Positions 18,358-28,423 of a stretch of 64,000 nucleotides of DNA are shown piece after piece. The DNA lies in contig NZ_CP118270.1 in NCBI RefSeq assembly GCF_028771845.1, positions 2,542,001 through 2,606,000 of the forward strand, written 5' to 3'. How positions within the stretch are numbered: the first letter of the stretch is position 1; every line of letters begins with the position of its first letter. The notes under the pieces are model-generated. The model had not been told where the DNA came from, ran no database searches, and saw only the letters and a program-made list of their open reading frames with translations. The stretch comes from Paenibacillus marchantiae (GTDB lineage Bacteria > Bacillota > Bacilli > Paenibacillales > Paenibacillaceae). A program made the position numbers and the translations under genes.

Positions 18358-18490
18358 GCATTAAACTAAAGATCATATCGTCAAGGTGATGTCTACTATA
18401 CCTTTATCAAGGTAGGCACTCGGTCACACTGTGGGTAGTGTACCTTAGACGTATATCGTCAAGGGTGTGATGTGAGGTTGGGTTTAATGC
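18358..18490 (+). ncRNA. Candidate EAR-type (eps-associated) antitermination RNA
   Basis: A 266-base gap after the kinase gene holds a structured element. The outer stem GCATTAAAC (18358-18366) pairs with GTTTAATGC (18482-18490). Inside are two direct repeats ATATCGTCAAGG (18375-18386, 18453-18464), a hairpin TACCTT/AAGGTA (18399-18414) whose right arm can instead pair with TACCTT at 18441-18446, and GACG/CGTC at 18448-18460. In Bacillus subtilis the EAR RNA sits at the equivalent place, after epsB, and lets polymerase read through terminators in long eps operons. The assignment rests on position and folding, not on a consensus search. Confidence 0.5.
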
Positions 18491-18614
18491 CCTTTTATGA
18501 AATTAAAAGTAAGAATTGCATCAATTTATTTCATGGTTTCATGGTTTCATGGATTTAAATGATCCAACTCATGCTTTTAAACATAAAAAAATAATAATGG
18601 ATAGGGTGGTATTT

Positions 18615-19523
18615 ATGACTAAAGTGAGGAAAGCAATCATTCCCGCAGCCGGCTTGGGAACCCGATTTTTACCCGCTACAAAGGCAATGCCTAAAGAAAT
18701 GCTCCCTATTGTGGATAAACCGACCATTCAATACATCGTTGAAGAAGCTGTAGCTTCCGGAATTGAGGACATTATTATTGTAACGGGCAAGGGAAAACGT
18801 GCGATTGAAGATCATTTTGATAGCGCGTTTGAATTGGAGCAAAATCTGCTCGAAAAAGGAAAGCTCAGCTTACTGGAAGAAGTCCGGAAGTCCTCCAACG
18901 TTGATATTCATTACATAAGGCAGAAGGAAGCGCTGGGACTCGGGCATGCGGTATGGTGTGCTCGAAACTTTATTGGCAATGAACCGTTTGCTGTCTTGCT
19001 CGGCGATGATATTGTGGTTTCTGAAGTACCGTGCACGAAGCAGTTAATTCAGCAATATGAGAAGGTCAAACAATCTGTACTCGGTGTGAAAACGGTGAGT
19101 CCAAGTGAAACCTACCGCTACGGAATTATTGATCCCCTGCATACAGAGGGACGCTTATCCTCTGTAAACAGCATGGTTGAAAAACCCCCGTTGGGTACAG
19201 CACCTTCCAACTTGGCTATTATGGGCCGTTATATTTTGACACCTAAAGTATTTGAGTATCTGGAAGAACAAAATGTGGGTGCGGGTGGTGAGATTCAACT
19301 CACGGATGCGCTGCAAATGCTGAATCGGGATGAAGGAATTAGTGCTTATGATTTTGAAGGCTCCCGGTTTGACGTCGGTGAGAAGCTGGGCTATATCCTG
19401 ACCACACTTGATTTTGCTCTCAAAAATAAAGAATTGCGTGCGCCGGTCCTAATGGCGATAGAAGAGATTCTGATGAAGGAACAATTGAACCAAATGCTTG
19501 TAGCAGGAGGGGATAGTCTGTGA
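18615..19523 (+). CDS. galU: UTP-glucose-1-phosphate uridylyltransferase
   Basis: Makes UDP-glucose from UTP and glucose-1-phosphate, the precursor for the UDP-glucuronate and UDP-xylose branches encoded here. The 302-residue product has the nucleotidyltransferase head [20 protein letters not shown], the DKPTIQ motif and later VEKP and [11 protein letters not shown] 18615 follows AGGGTGG; the frame stays open upstream through the leader but without a start. The stop overlaps the next GTG by four bases. Confidence 0.93.
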   Translation: MTKVRKAIIPAAGLGTRFLPATKAMPKEMLPIVDKPTIQYIVEEAVASGIEDIIIVTGKGKRAIEDHFDSAFELEQNLLEKGKLSLLEEVRKSSNVDIHYIRQKEALGLGHAVWCARNFIGNEPFAVLLGDDIVVSEVPCTKQLIQQYEKVKQSVLGVKTVSPSETYRYGIIDPLHTEGRLSSVNSMVEKPPLGTAPSNLAIMGRYILTPKVFEYLEEQNVGAGGEIQLTDALQMLNRDEGISAYDFEGSRFDVGEKLGYILTTLDFALKNKELRAPVLMAIEEILMKEQLNQMLVAGGDSL

Positions 19524-20188
19524 AACTTTCAAGACCGGAATACTTTGGGAGTGGAGAAGCCCTGGCCAAGGATGGCACTTCGGCAGTATTAGAACAGCCT
19601 TACTCCCAGCGTGTTGGCGGATATGCTGACGTAATAAAACCGTTTATCGATTTTATTATTGCGGCTGTGCTGTTGCTGATTACATCACCGGTCATGCTTG
19701 TTGCAGCAATTATGATTAAGCTTGATTCCAAAGGACCTGTAATATTCAGACAAGAACGTTACGGGAAAAACGGAGTTAAATTTAGTATTTATAAATTCAG
19801 AACGATGCGTACGGATGCGCCGAAATATGGCGTATCTCCAACGACAAGTAATGATCCAAGAATTACACGGCTGGGTAGATTGCTTCGTAAAACTAGCATG
19901 GATGAGCTGCCACAATTGCTTAATATTATCAAGGGTGACATGAGCTTCATAGGTCCCAGACCTGAAATGAAGCGAATCGTAGAAGAAAGCTACACGGATC
20001 TGGAGCGCAGACGTTTTCTGGTGAAACCAGGGATTACTGGATTATGGCAAGTAAGTGATGTTCGTAAGGAACCGATTCATCATAATCTGCAATATGATTT
20101 TCACTACATCTCTAACGTATCTTTAAAAATGGATATCATTATCATTTTTAAAACCGTTGGCGTTATGATCAAAAGTAATACATTTTAA
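19520..20188 (+). CDS. Undecaprenyl-phosphate sugar-1-phosphate transferase (EPS initiation)
   Basis: Predicted to start each repeat unit by placing a sugar-1-phosphate on undecaprenyl phosphate at the inner membrane leaflet. The 222-residue protein is the short form: one membrane helix (about residues 38-62) and the catalytic domain with [28 protein letters not shown] and GPRPE. GTG start overlapping the galU stop, with AGGAGGGG at good distance. The sugar used is not readable; glucose or galactose types are common. Confidence 0.88.
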   Translation: MKLSRPEYFGSGEALAKDGTSAVLEQPYSQRVGGYADVIKPFIDFIIAAVLLLITSPVMLVAAIMIKLDSKGPVIFRQERYGKNGVKFSIYKFRTMRTDAPKYGVSPTTSNDPRITRLGRLLRKTSMDELPQLLNIIKGDMSFIGPRPEMKRIVEESYTDLERRRFLVKPGITGLWQVSDVRKEPIHHNLQYDFHYISNVSLKMDIIIIFKTVGVMIKSNTF

Positions 20189-20221
20189 CCTACTCATTAG
20201 ATAATATGGAGTGTGATCGCA

Positions 20222-21184
20222 TTGAAACATGTTGTAGTGACTGGCGCGGCCGGTTTCCTAGGCTCACATTTAGTCAAATCATTAATTGATCAAGGACATC
20301 AGGTTACCGGAATAGATAACCTTTCAACAGGCGTTTCTAAAAATCTGCAAGAGGTGGCTAACAGCCCCCTCTTTTTTTTCCGTGAAGCTGATGTTACGCT
20401 ACCCGACTCATTGGATTTTCTGGTAGATCAGTCAGTAGATGAAGTCTATCATCTGGCTTCACCCGCTTCACCCAAGTTCTATCAGGCAGATTCGATCGGA
20501 ACGATCTGGGTGAACACTCGAGGAACCTATCATTTGTTGGAGCTCGCTCGTACCAAAGGAGCAAAGTTCCTATATTCGAGTACGAGTGAAGCTTATGGAG
20601 ATCCTGAAGTGCATCCGCAGCCTGAGAGTTATCGAGGTAACGTGAACACTTGGGGGCCTAGAGCCTGTTATGATGAGGCCAAGCGTTTGGGTGAAGTTTT
20701 TTGTTATGAATACTACACGAAACACAGTGTTCCCGTGAAGGTGGCGCGTATTTTTAATACGTATTCATCAGGACTTCGGAACGATGATGGCCGTGTTATT
20801 TCTAACTTTGTAACACAGGCACTGACAGGGCAGGATATTACGGTGTACGGCGACGGATCACAAACACGCTCGTTCTGTTATGTGGATGATAACATTCGAG
20901 GACTACAACAACTGATGGCTGTAGATAGAGCAAATGGGGAAATTATCAACATTGGTAATCCCACGGAATATAGCGTACTTGAAGTTGCTCGTTTGGTTAA
21001 AGAGCTTACGCAATCAGACAGCAATCTCGTTTTTTTACCTTTGCCAGAAGATGACCCTAAGGTAAGACGTCCGGTAATTGACAAGGCTCGAGAAATTTTA
21101 AATTGGGAACCTGAGATTGGCTTGGAAGAAGGATTAAAACTTACGATCGACCATTACCGGGCTATGCTGCTGGAAACCTCATGA
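20222..21184 (+). CDS. UDP-glucuronate decarboxylase-like NAD-dependent epimerase (UDP-xylose synthase)
   Basis: Extended SDR enzyme. GAAGFLGSH near the N-terminus binds NAD, STSEAYGDP and YDEAKR supply the catalytic Ser/Tyr/Lys, and TRSFCYVDD is the substrate loop. The run STSEAYGDPEVHPQPES followed by RACYDEAKR is close to UDP-xylose synthases, which convert UDP-glucuronate to UDP-xylose; the UDP-glucose dehydrogenase downstream would supply the substrate. I chose TTG 20222, eight bases after ATGGAGTG; GTG 20213 lies inside that site. A 4-epimerase cannot be excluded. Confidence 0.8.
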   Translation: MKHVVVTGAAGFLGSHLVKSLIDQGHQVTGIDNLSTGVSKNLQEVANSPLFFFREADVTLPDSLDFLVDQSVDEVYHLASPASPKFYQADSIGTIWVNTRGTYHLLELARTKGAKFLYSSTSEAYGDPEVHPQPESYRGNVNTWGPRACYDEAKRLGEVFCYEYYTKHSVPVKVARIFNTYSSGLRNDDGRVISNFVTQALTGQDITVYGDGSQTRSFCYVDDNIRGLQQLMAVDRANGEIINIGNPTEYSVLEVARLVKELTQSDSNLVFLPLPEDDPKVRRPVIDKAREILNWEPEIGLEEGLKLTIDHYRAMLLETS

Positions 21185-21209
21185 AGCTGATAAAAGTGAG
21201 TTGAGATGA

Positions 21210-22403
21210 GTGCATAAAATATTGATTGCCCACAGTTTGTATCCACCCCATGTCATTGGTGGGGCTGAAATATCCACACAAATCCTTGCTCAGACTCTGG
21301 ATCCAAGTTATGACGTAAAGGTCATTACAGTAGGGGGACACAAGGAAGGCGAAGTGAGGAAAGATTCCGTTAACGGGATTGAAATCTTGAGATTGCCGTT
21401 TAACAATCGTTACTGGATTGGTGATTCTTCTAGGCAAGTATCTACCTCTGACAAAGTGTTATGGCGAGTTCAGGATATATTCAACATCAGACAGTATCGG
21501 CATATTAAACGATATCTTGCGCTGACACGTCCGGTTGTAGTCCATACCCAGAATATCCCTGGTCTCAGTCTGGCGATCTGGAAAGCAGCGTTTGAACTTG
21601 AGATTCCAGTGGTGCATACACTTCGGGATTTTTCACTGATTGAGCCTATTCAAATATCAGCGTACTCCAGAGTGTACAGACAAATTTCGAAGAGATACAG
21701 CCGCATGATCTCATCGGTGATTGGTATATCGGAACATATCCTCAGGACGCATACAGCGATGGGGTTCTTCGAACACGCCTCTAAACATGTGATTCATAAT
21801 ATTGTAGAGAGTAATGATAATGTTCAGGACTTGTATGCTGACAAGAAGGTTCGTCATGATCAGCCGCTGAACATAGGATATTTTGGACAATTAACAGAAG
21901 TAAAGGGTGTTCATTATTTGATTGATGCAGTAAAAAAATTAGATCAGAAGGTTTTAGGAAAGTTGTTCATTCACGGTGATGGTCCGATGCTGCATCAATT
22001 GCAAGAACTGGCTGAGTCAGAACCGCGTATCATTTTTATGGGCAAACTGGATAAATCACAAATTGCTCGGAGGATGGCAGGGATGGATTTGACCATCGTG
22101 CCTTCCACATGGGATGAACCTTTTGGCAGGGTGGTCATTGAGTCGTATCAGGTAGGTACACCCGTCTATGCTTCAAAAGTTGGAGGAATGCCGGAGATTT
22201 TGATGGATGCAGGGAGATTTTCATTTGCAGCCCATAGTGCAGATGAGATTAGCAAGGCGATTCTCAACTATTATGAGCTGTCTGAATTGGAAAAAAATCA
22301 AATGAAGCTTCAATGCTTTGCACACAGTCAATCCTTTAATGAAGATTACCTTCTCAAGGAGCACACCAACATCTATGAGAAGCTAATCAGGTGTGGGGGT
22401 TAA
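21210..22403 (+). CDS. GT4-family glycosyltransferase
   Basis: Retaining GT-B glycosyltransferase of 397 residues. The N-terminal domain starts HKILIAHSLYPPHVIGGAE, the usual glycine-rich acceptor loop; the C-terminal domain has GYFGQLTEVKGVHYLI, HGDGP and the donor-binding VPSTWDEPFGRVVIES (EX7E-like). GTG start at 21210 with a weak GAGATGA site. Tightly packed with neighbours. Adds one sugar to the lipid-linked repeat; which one is unknown. Confidence 0.85.
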   Translation: MHKILIAHSLYPPHVIGGAEISTQILAQTLDPSYDVKVITVGGHKEGEVRKDSVNGIEILRLPFNNRYWIGDSSRQVSTSDKVLWRVQDIFNIRQYRHIKRYLALTRPVVVHTQNIPGLSLAIWKAAFELEIPVVHTLRDFSLIEPIQISAYSRVYRQISKRYSRMISSVIGISEHILRTHTAMGFFEHASKHVIHNIVESNDNVQDLYADKKVRHDQPLNIGYFGQLTEVKGVHYLIDAVKKLDQKVLGKLFIHGDGPMLHQLQELAESEPRIIFMGKLDKSQIARRMAGMDLTIVPSTWDEPFGRVVIESYQVGTPVYASKVGGMPEILMDAGRFSFAAHSADEISKAILNYYELSELEKNQMKLQCFAHSQSFNEDYLLKEHTNIYEKLIRCGG

Positions 22404-22404
22404 C

Positions 22405-23724
22405 ATGTCCATGACTTCTTTGGATGCCAGAACCAAATCACATGCGTTTGCCCAGATGAGATCCGAATCTCCATCTGCATTGTTTACGGTGTCCATGCAT
22501 TTTTTGCTTATCTATCTATCCATCTACGGTTTGATTTCAATTTATGTGGATAATATTGTGATTCGTTCTTTGAAAGACGTAGGTATGGTGTTTATTTCTA
22601 TTTTTTCTCTTGCTAGAGTATATCGTCATCAGGTTTCTTTCTTAAATCCGTTCTTATTTATAATGGGATCCATTGTAGTGTTGGGAGCATTGAACGTATT
22701 GCTGGGTTCAAGTGTCGTTACGTTGATCTATGGTATCAAAATTACGTTTTTGCCTCTCGTGATGTTATTTACAGGCATGCTTATAGCTCAATATGATGGA
22801 ATTTATGCATTTGCCAGAACTAACCTGATCATTTTTGTGATGCTAATTGCGGGATGGTTAATTCAATACTCTTTGGGCATAGAAAAGCTAATCAGCATGG
22901 GATTTGTATACGGAGTGAATATCAAAAACTATCTTGAGGGAGTACCACGCCTATCTTCTATTACTTATTCACCTGATGGCTACGCGTACGCTCTTCTTAT
23001 GACAGGTATAATTGCTGAACGAACCAGAACTGCAGTGAACCATCGGAGTTTTCGAATAGTGATCCAGCTGTTGACAATCAGCTTCTTGCTGTTATCGACC
23101 ATTCGATCAGCACTGTTACTATGGTTCGTATATCAAGTGGCCATGTTTTTTCTGCATATTCGTAAATATAGCAAAAAAAACACATTGATCTTAGGCGTTA
23201 CTTTCATGTTGCTCCCAGCAGCTGTATTTTTCGGAGGAAAAATGCTGCAATCCAAAAATCTGCTTTCCAGTTCTTCCCTATTAGATCGATTGCAGTCATG
23301 GGGCAGCAATCTGACCTCTCCGTTCACAATGAATGGAATGATCGGTAATGGGATTGGTTCAGTAGGGGCTGCAAGCCGGAGAACGCATATGATAGGACTA
23401 AACTCCAGTAATTTTGCGGTAGACAATCAGTACTTTTCCTTATACGAACAGACAGGTTGGATCGGAATCATTTATTTTATCGCATTTTTTATGTGGATCG
23501 TTGTCTCGCTCGTGAAGAGAATGGATAAAAGACCTGATTCGAATTCTTTGCGTATGCCTCAGGTAGGGCTCGCTCTCGGAGTAGGAGTTGCAGCCGCAAG
23601 TTTAACAACGAATGTACTTGAGTTGTTTCCTGCCAACGTTCTTTTCTGGATGTTCATTGGCATGGCTCTCAATCAGTATCGCGAAGCAGAGGATATACCA
23701 TACAAAGCGGGTGAGCTTAAATGA
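22405..23724 (+). CDS. O-antigen polymerase/ligase-like membrane protein (Wzy candidate)
   Basis: Hydrophobic 439-residue protein with about ten to twelve predicted membrane helices and a larger extracytoplasmic loop in the C-terminal half (around GGKMLQSKNLLSSSSLLDRL through the GNGIGSVGA stretch), the layout of Wzy polymerases. It should join exported repeat units on the outer face. ATG 22405 follows GGGGGT and the stop of the preceding gene. The stop overlaps the next ATG (ATGA). As usual for Wzy, sequence conservation is low and the role rests on topology and context. Confidence 0.75.
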   Translation: MSMTSLDARTKSHAFAQMRSESPSALFTVSMHFLLIYLSIYGLISIYVDNIVIRSLKDVGMVFISIFSLARVYRHQVSFLNPFLFIMGSIVVLGALNVLLGSSVVTLIYGIKITFLPLVMLFTGMLIAQYDGIYAFARTNLIIFVMLIAGWLIQYSLGIEKLISMGFVYGVNIKNYLEGVPRLSSITYSPDGYAYALLMTGIIAERTRTAVNHRSFRIVIQLLTISFLLLSTIRSALLLWFVYQVAMFFLHIRKYSKKNTLILGVTFMLLPAAVFFGGKMLQSKNLLSSSSLLDRLQSWGSNLTSPFTMNGMIGNGIGSVGAASRRTHMIGLNSSNFAVDNQYFSLYEQTGWIGIIYFIAFFMWIVVSLVKRMDKRPDSNSLRMPQVGLALGVGVAAASLTTNVLELFPANVLFWMFIGMALNQYREAEDIPYKAGELK

Positions 23725-24884
23725 AGGTTTTGCATATAGGAGAATACGTTGTTGGCGGGGTAGCGACATATTTAAACGAGCTTGTTGCATACCAACGTCA
23801 TATTTTTGATGTTTATTTGTTGATGAGCGACTATAATTCGGCTTCTGATTTCGATTTGGAGCCGGAACGCATTTTTCGTTACAAGTATAAGCGCCATCCC
23901 AAACACTTTTTCTCGGCCATGAGACAGATTCACCAAGCCATACGACGTATTCAACCGGATATTATTCATGTTCACAGCTCATTTGCGGGTATGCTCGCAA
24001 GGGGCTTGTTTTTTATTTCTCCCCGTAAAGCCAGCGTATTTTATTGCTCACATGGATGGTCCTTTCTAATGGATACTAAGCCTTTACATAAAAAGGCTTA
24101 TTTCATGATCGAGAAAGTGCTGGAGTTCAAAACAGATTTTATCATCAATATTTCGAAGTACGAGTTGGAACAGTCCGTTCAATTAGGGATGTCTCCTGCC
24201 AAATCAAGGTTTGTGTACAGTGGATTGCGGGATCGTAAAAATACCCAGCGACCAGATCATTCTTCATCAGTTGTTCGAGATGATTTGGATAAGACGAGTG
24301 TCATTCAGCTCTTATTCGTTGGCAGATATGATCGACAGAAAGGACTAGATATCCTTCTGGATGTCATGGGTAAATATCCTGAACTTCAACAATTGATCCG
24401 GCTTTATGTCATCGGTGATAGCGTGTTGGAAAAGAATGAGTGGAATTTTCCTGAAAATGTTGTTCGGTTGGGTTGGGTGGACAATGCGGAAATTGACCAC
24501 TATTACGAACAATGCGATGCAATTATCATGCCATCCAGGTGGGAGGGATTACCCTTGGTAGCACTGGAAGCTATGAAGAACCGAAAGCCAGTAATCGCAA
24601 GTAATCGAGCCTCTTTACCAGAGCTAATCTCACATGGCATGAACGGATACATTTTTGATCTTGAACGACCAGAAGAGCTGCGAGAGATCCTAATGAATCT
24701 CAATAAAATGACGCTTACTGCCATGGGAGAAGTCGGTCATGGCATCTACAAGGAGCGGTTTAGCTCTAATCGAATGAATGAGGAGTTTGTTAGTCTCTAT
24801 TATGAAGCTAAGGATATGGGCGTTACCTTCCAGGGGATTCATCCGGCTTCACGTCTGGAAATTTCAAAGAGAAATGGAGAATGA
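23721..24884 (+). CDS. GT4-family glycosyltransferase
   Basis: 387-residue GT-B enzyme. The N-terminal part begins KVLHIGEYVVGGVATYL and has HVHSSFAGMLARG; the C-terminal Rossmann domain has LLFVGRYDRQKGLDILL, VIGDS and MPSRWEGLPLVALEAM, the nucleotide-sugar site with both glutamates. The start overlaps the wzy stop by four bases, and the stop lies one base before the next start, so translation is probably coupled through this segment. Confidence 0.86.
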   Translation: MKVLHIGEYVVGGVATYLNELVAYQRHIFDVYLLMSDYNSASDFDLEPERIFRYKYKRHPKHFFSAMRQIHQAIRRIQPDIIHVHSSFAGMLARGLFFISPRKASVFYCSHGWSFLMDTKPLHKKAYFMIEKVLEFKTDFIINISKYELEQSVQLGMSPAKSRFVYSGLRDRKNTQRPDHSSSVVRDDLDKTSVIQLLFVGRYDRQKGLDILLDVMGKYPELQQLIRLYVIGDSVLEKNEWNFPENVVRLGWVDNAEIDHYYEQCDAIIMPSRWEGLPLVALEAMKNRKPVIASNRASLPELISHGMNGYIFDLERPEELREILMNLNKMTLTAMGEVGHGIYKERFSSNRMNEEFVSLYYEAKDMGVTFQGIHPASRLEISKRNGE

Positions 24885-24885
24885 C

Positions 24886-25968
24886 ATGATTAGAATATAT
24901 ATTAATGCCCGTTTTCTAACTCAGACCGTTACCGGGGTACAGCGGTATGCTATTGAGCTTATAAAGGAAATAGACAAACTTATTGAAGCCGGAGAGGTGG
25001 ATGGAACAAGGTATGAGTTTTGTCTGTTATCCCCTGCCAACGTTATTACTAAACTTGAATTAAAGCATATCCGTCATCAGGTGGTCGGCAGATTCAAAGG
25101 ACATTTGTGGGAGCAGCTTGAACTTCCCCTTTACGCAAGAAAAGGATTGCTAATTAACCTGTGTAATACAGGCCCGGCGTTTAAACGAAATCAGGTCGTA
25201 ACGATCCACGATGCATCGGTATTTAGTTATCCGAAGGCATTTTCCTTTGCTTTCCGTTCATGGTACCAGTTTTTGACCGTTAGGTTGGGGAAGATATCCA
25301 AAAAGGTGATTACGGTATCCAATTTCTCCAAAGGAGAACTGATCCAACACTGCAAAATTGCTGCGCAAAAGGTAACCGTCACTCATTTGGGCATTGATCA
25401 TATTCATCATAGGCAGGCTGCCGAAGGGACGCTTGAGAAATACGGGATCCAATCACCATACGTCCTGGCTGTCAGCACCATGAATCCATATAAGAACTTC
25501 AAGCTGATTTTGGATATTTTGCCTGAGGTGAAGGCGCAAAATCTGAGTGTAGTCATTGTGGGATCGAAAAACAGCAAAGTATTTAGCAATCACGCATTGA
25601 ACGAAACGGATGGCGTAAATTGGGTGGGTTATGTGACGGACGAAGAGTTAAAAGCATTGTATGAACATGCTGCTGGCTTCATTTTCCCGTCGTTGTATGA
25701 AGGTTTTGGCTTGCCGCCGCTTGAGGCGATGGCGCTCGGGTGTCCGGTGATTGTATCTTCTCGAGGGTCCATTCCGGAAATATGCGGGGAAGCTGGACTT
25801 TACTTTGATCCTCATCACCCGCAGGAAGCCGCTTCACGTCTAGTTGAGATTATGTCTGATCCCGAGCTTGGTCAGAAATTGTCCATTCAGGGCAGAGAGC
25901 ATTCGGCTTTTTTCTCCTGGAACAAATGTGCCAAGGATACGGTCAATGTTATCATGAGTACGGTGTAA
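24886..25968 (+). CDS. GT4-family glycosyltransferase (mannosyltransferase-like)
   Basis: 360-residue GT-B enzyme beginning MIRIYINARFLTQTVTGVQRY, a head typical of GT4 enzymes such as mannosyltransferases. TIHDAS and NFSKGEL mark the N-terminal domain; FIFPSLYEGFGLPPLEAMALGCPVI marks the donor site. I chose ATG 24886 after GGAG, one base past the previous stop; the frame is open upstream but overlaps that gene. With ManC in the cluster, GDP-mannose is a plausible donor, by inference only. Confidence 0.86.
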   Translation: MIRIYINARFLTQTVTGVQRYAIELIKEIDKLIEAGEVDGTRYEFCLLSPANVITKLELKHIRHQVVGRFKGHLWEQLELPLYARKGLLINLCNTGPAFKRNQVVTIHDASVFSYPKAFSFAFRSWYQFLTVRLGKISKKVITVSNFSKGELIQHCKIAAQKVTVTHLGIDHIHHRQAAEGTLEKYGIQSPYVLAVSTMNPYKNFKLILDILPEVKAQNLSVVIVGSKNSKVFSNHALNETDGVNWVGYVTDEELKALYEHAAGFIFPSLYEGFGLPPLEAMALGCPVIVSSRGSIPEICGEAGLYFDPHHPQEAASRLVEIMSDPELGQKLSIQGREHSAFFSWNKCAKDTVNVIMSTV

Positions 25969-26005
25969 GAAGGCTTTATGCGGTCTTTCAAGGGAGATAA
26001 AACCT

Positions 26006-27151
26006 ATGAATAAAGTATTTGTTGCTATTGATTTCCCACCCGAAAAAGGAGGGATTCATGATTATGCTTATGGACTTATATCTCAGATTCCGGCTGAAGA
26101 GACCACGGTTTTAACGAATAAAATAAAGAATGTTGCAGAGTCCGAACAATTTGACCAGAAGACCGATTTCCAGATTATCCGGAAGCGAATTTTTTGGAAT
26201 TCCAATAAGCTCCTGCTCGTCTTATCGCAGCTTATCCTAGTCTTCCAGCTTATTATTCTCAAATGGCGCAAAAAAACGGACGAAATACACTTTGTCAACA
26301 TATTCCCAGTAGGCATCGCAGGCCCGTTTATGAAAACTTTTTTTGGGGTTAAATATTTCCCTTATGTTCATGGCTTGGATGTTATGGGGATGGTGAACAG
26401 CAAGTTGTTTCCACTCCTGTTGTTCATTTTGAGGCGGTCTGACAAGGTGATTGCCAATAGCCAGTATACCAAGTCAAAGTTGGTGGAGCTCGGCATTCCG
26501 GAGATGCAGATTGTCATTATTCCACCAGGGTTAAACGTAAGCAAACTAAACGGTGGTTCTGATTTCAATGAAGACATTCGCGATAAATATGATCTGCATG
26601 GCAAAAAAGTGATGATAACCGTCTCTCGTTTGGTTGAGCGCAAGGGACATGATGTCACTCTTAAAGCTATAAGTCATGTAATCAAGCGGATTCCTAATCT
26701 GAAATATCTAATATGTGGAGATGGTCCACACAGAGGCGAATTGGAACGTCTGGTGAAGCAGTACGGGTTAGATTCTGTAGTCGTATTCACAGGCGGCATC
26801 ACTGACCACGAGCTGCATCAGTTATATGAATGTTCTGATCTGTTTGTCATGCCTAGCCGTGATATTAAGGAAAAAGGTGATGTGGAAGGTTTCGGAATTG
26901 TATTTCTTGAAGCCAATTACTACAGATTACCTGTGATTGCGGGTAATAGCGGTGGGATTCCTGATGCGGTAAAGGACGAAATAACCGGTTATCTCGTGGA
27001 TCCTTTGGATGAGAAGGAAATCGCTAATCGAATTGAAGAATTGATTATGGATGAGGGACTGGCCAGAACGATGGGGAATAACGGTTATGATTGGGTTATC
27101 AATCATTGCCTATGGTCGCATCGCGGACAGCTATTGAAGCAACTCATCTAA
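26006..27151 (+). CDS. GT4-family glycosyltransferase
   Basis: 381-residue GT-B enzyme. It begins NKVFVAIDFPPEKGGIHDYAY, an acceptor-loop pattern; TVSRLVERKGHDVTLKA and CGDGPHRGELE lie in the C-terminal domain, and MPSRDIKEKGDVEGFGIVFLEA is the donor site. GGGAGAT precedes the ATG. This form, with an inserted DxxEGFG region, is frequent in EPS loci. Sugar unknown. Confidence 0.86.
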   Translation: MNKVFVAIDFPPEKGGIHDYAYGLISQIPAEETTVLTNKIKNVAESEQFDQKTDFQIIRKRIFWNSNKLLLVLSQLILVFQLIILKWRKKTDEIHFVNIFPVGIAGPFMKTFFGVKYFPYVHGLDVMGMVNSKLFPLLLFILRRSDKVIANSQYTKSKLVELGIPEMQIVIIPPGLNVSKLNGGSDFNEDIRDKYDLHGKKVMITVSRLVERKGHDVTLKAISHVIKRIPNLKYLICGDGPHRGELERLVKQYGLDSVVVFTGGITDHELHQLYECSDLFVMPSRDIKEKGDVEGFGIVFLEANYYRLPVIAGNSGGIPDAVKDEITGYLVDPLDEKEIANRIEELIMDEGLARTMGNNGYDWVINHCLWSHRGQLLKQLI

Positions 27152-27193
27152 TTGTATCCACAATCTTCATGTTCTAATTTAGGAGGATTAAGG

Positions 27194-28390
27194 ATGAAAA
27201 TATGTATTGTTACCCATAGGATTGTTAAAGGAGAGGGACAAGGCAGAGTCAACTATGAAGTCGCAGTTGAAACCTTGAGGCAGGGCCATGAAGTTATTAT
27301 GATTGCCAATGAGGTGGAGCCACAATTACTTGAGAATAAATGCGCTGCATGGATTAAGGTATTTCCTTCTCTCAAGTTGCCGCAGCTATTGCGCTATCAA
27401 ATCTTTGCTTTTAAGAGTGCGATTCATATTCGCAAGCTAAGAAAAGCAAAACAGGTTGATCTTGTCATGGTCAATGGTTTTATCACCTGGACTAAAGCTG
27501 ACATCAATGCTGTTCACTTTGTACACACCACATGGATTAAATCCCCCGTACATAGTTTCCGCGTACACCGCTCTTGGAAACGTTGGTATTTTGGTCTTTA
27601 CACTCTTGTGAATGCGTATCTCGAACGGTACGCTTTTCGCAAAAGCAGTAAAATTATTGCTGTTTCCGAGAAAGTGAAGAATGAACTAATTAAATTGGGC
27701 ATTAAGCACGATAAGGTGCAAGTCATTCATAATGGAGTGGATGTGCGTGAATTTTATCCCTGTGAAGCTGGGAAGAAAAGCAAAATGGATATCAACCCCA
27801 GCCAGGTTGTAGGTCTTTTTGCTGGTGATATCAGTAGTCCAAGAAAAAACTTGGACACCGTGCTAAAGTCAATGGTATCCGTGCCTGAGCTATCTCTTGT
27901 TGTAGCTGGTTCTACAAACAGAAGCATTTATCCTCAAATGGCCGAGGATCTGAATATTAAAGATCGGGTTCATTTTTTGGGTTTCCGCAAGGATATGGGA
28001 CATATCATGCGAAATGTGGATCTGTTTATCTTCCCTTCACGTTATGAGGCTTGTAGTCTGGTTGTACTCGAAGCTCTTGCATCAGGAATACCGGTCGTTA
28101 TAACAGAGGAATCGGGCGTAACTGAAATTATACAGAGCTCAGGCGAAAATATGCCCTCAGGAATTGTCCTGAGTGATCCAAACGATGCAGAGCAGTTAAC
28201 TAATGTTCTCAATTCTCTTATTCTTAATGAGACAAAAATGGAAAAAATGGGTAAAGTATCTAGAGAAATTGCATTGCGAAATGATTGGAAAATGATGTCT
28301 AGGAAATATTTAGACAGTTTTGAAGAGGTTCTGTATCAGAAAGAAAAGAAACGCTCCCTAAGAACACGGAGTGTGGAGGTTGAATCATAA
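27194..28390 (+). CDS. GT4-family glycosyltransferase
   Basis: 398-residue GT-B enzyme beginning MKICIVTHRIVKGEGQGRVNY. Other landmarks are HFVHTTWIKSP in the N-terminal domain and GLFAGDISSPRKNLDTVLK, GFRKDMGHIMR and FPSRYEACSLVVLEALASG in the C-terminal domain. AGGAGG lies just upstream of ATG 27194. Fifth and last glycosyltransferase of the cluster. Confidence 0.86.
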   Translation: MKICIVTHRIVKGEGQGRVNYEVAVETLRQGHEVIMIANEVEPQLLENKCAAWIKVFPSLKLPQLLRYQIFAFKSAIHIRKLRKAKQVDLVMVNGFITWTKADINAVHFVHTTWIKSPVHSFRVHRSWKRWYFGLYTLVNAYLERYAFRKSSKIIAVSEKVKNELIKLGIKHDKVQVIHNGVDVREFYPCEAGKKSKMDINPSQVVGLFAGDISSPRKNLDTVLKSMVSVPELSLVVAGSTNRSIYPQMAEDLNIKDRVHFLGFRKDMGHIMRNVDLFIFPSRYEACSLVVLEALASGIPVVITEESGVTEIIQSSGENMPSGIVLSDPNDAEQLTNVLNSLILNETKMEKMGKVSREIALRNDWKMMSRKYLDSFEEVLYQKEKKRSLRTRSVEVES

Positions 28391-28423
28391 TTACGCCTGG
28401 CTAAACAGAGAGAGGTTAATCTT

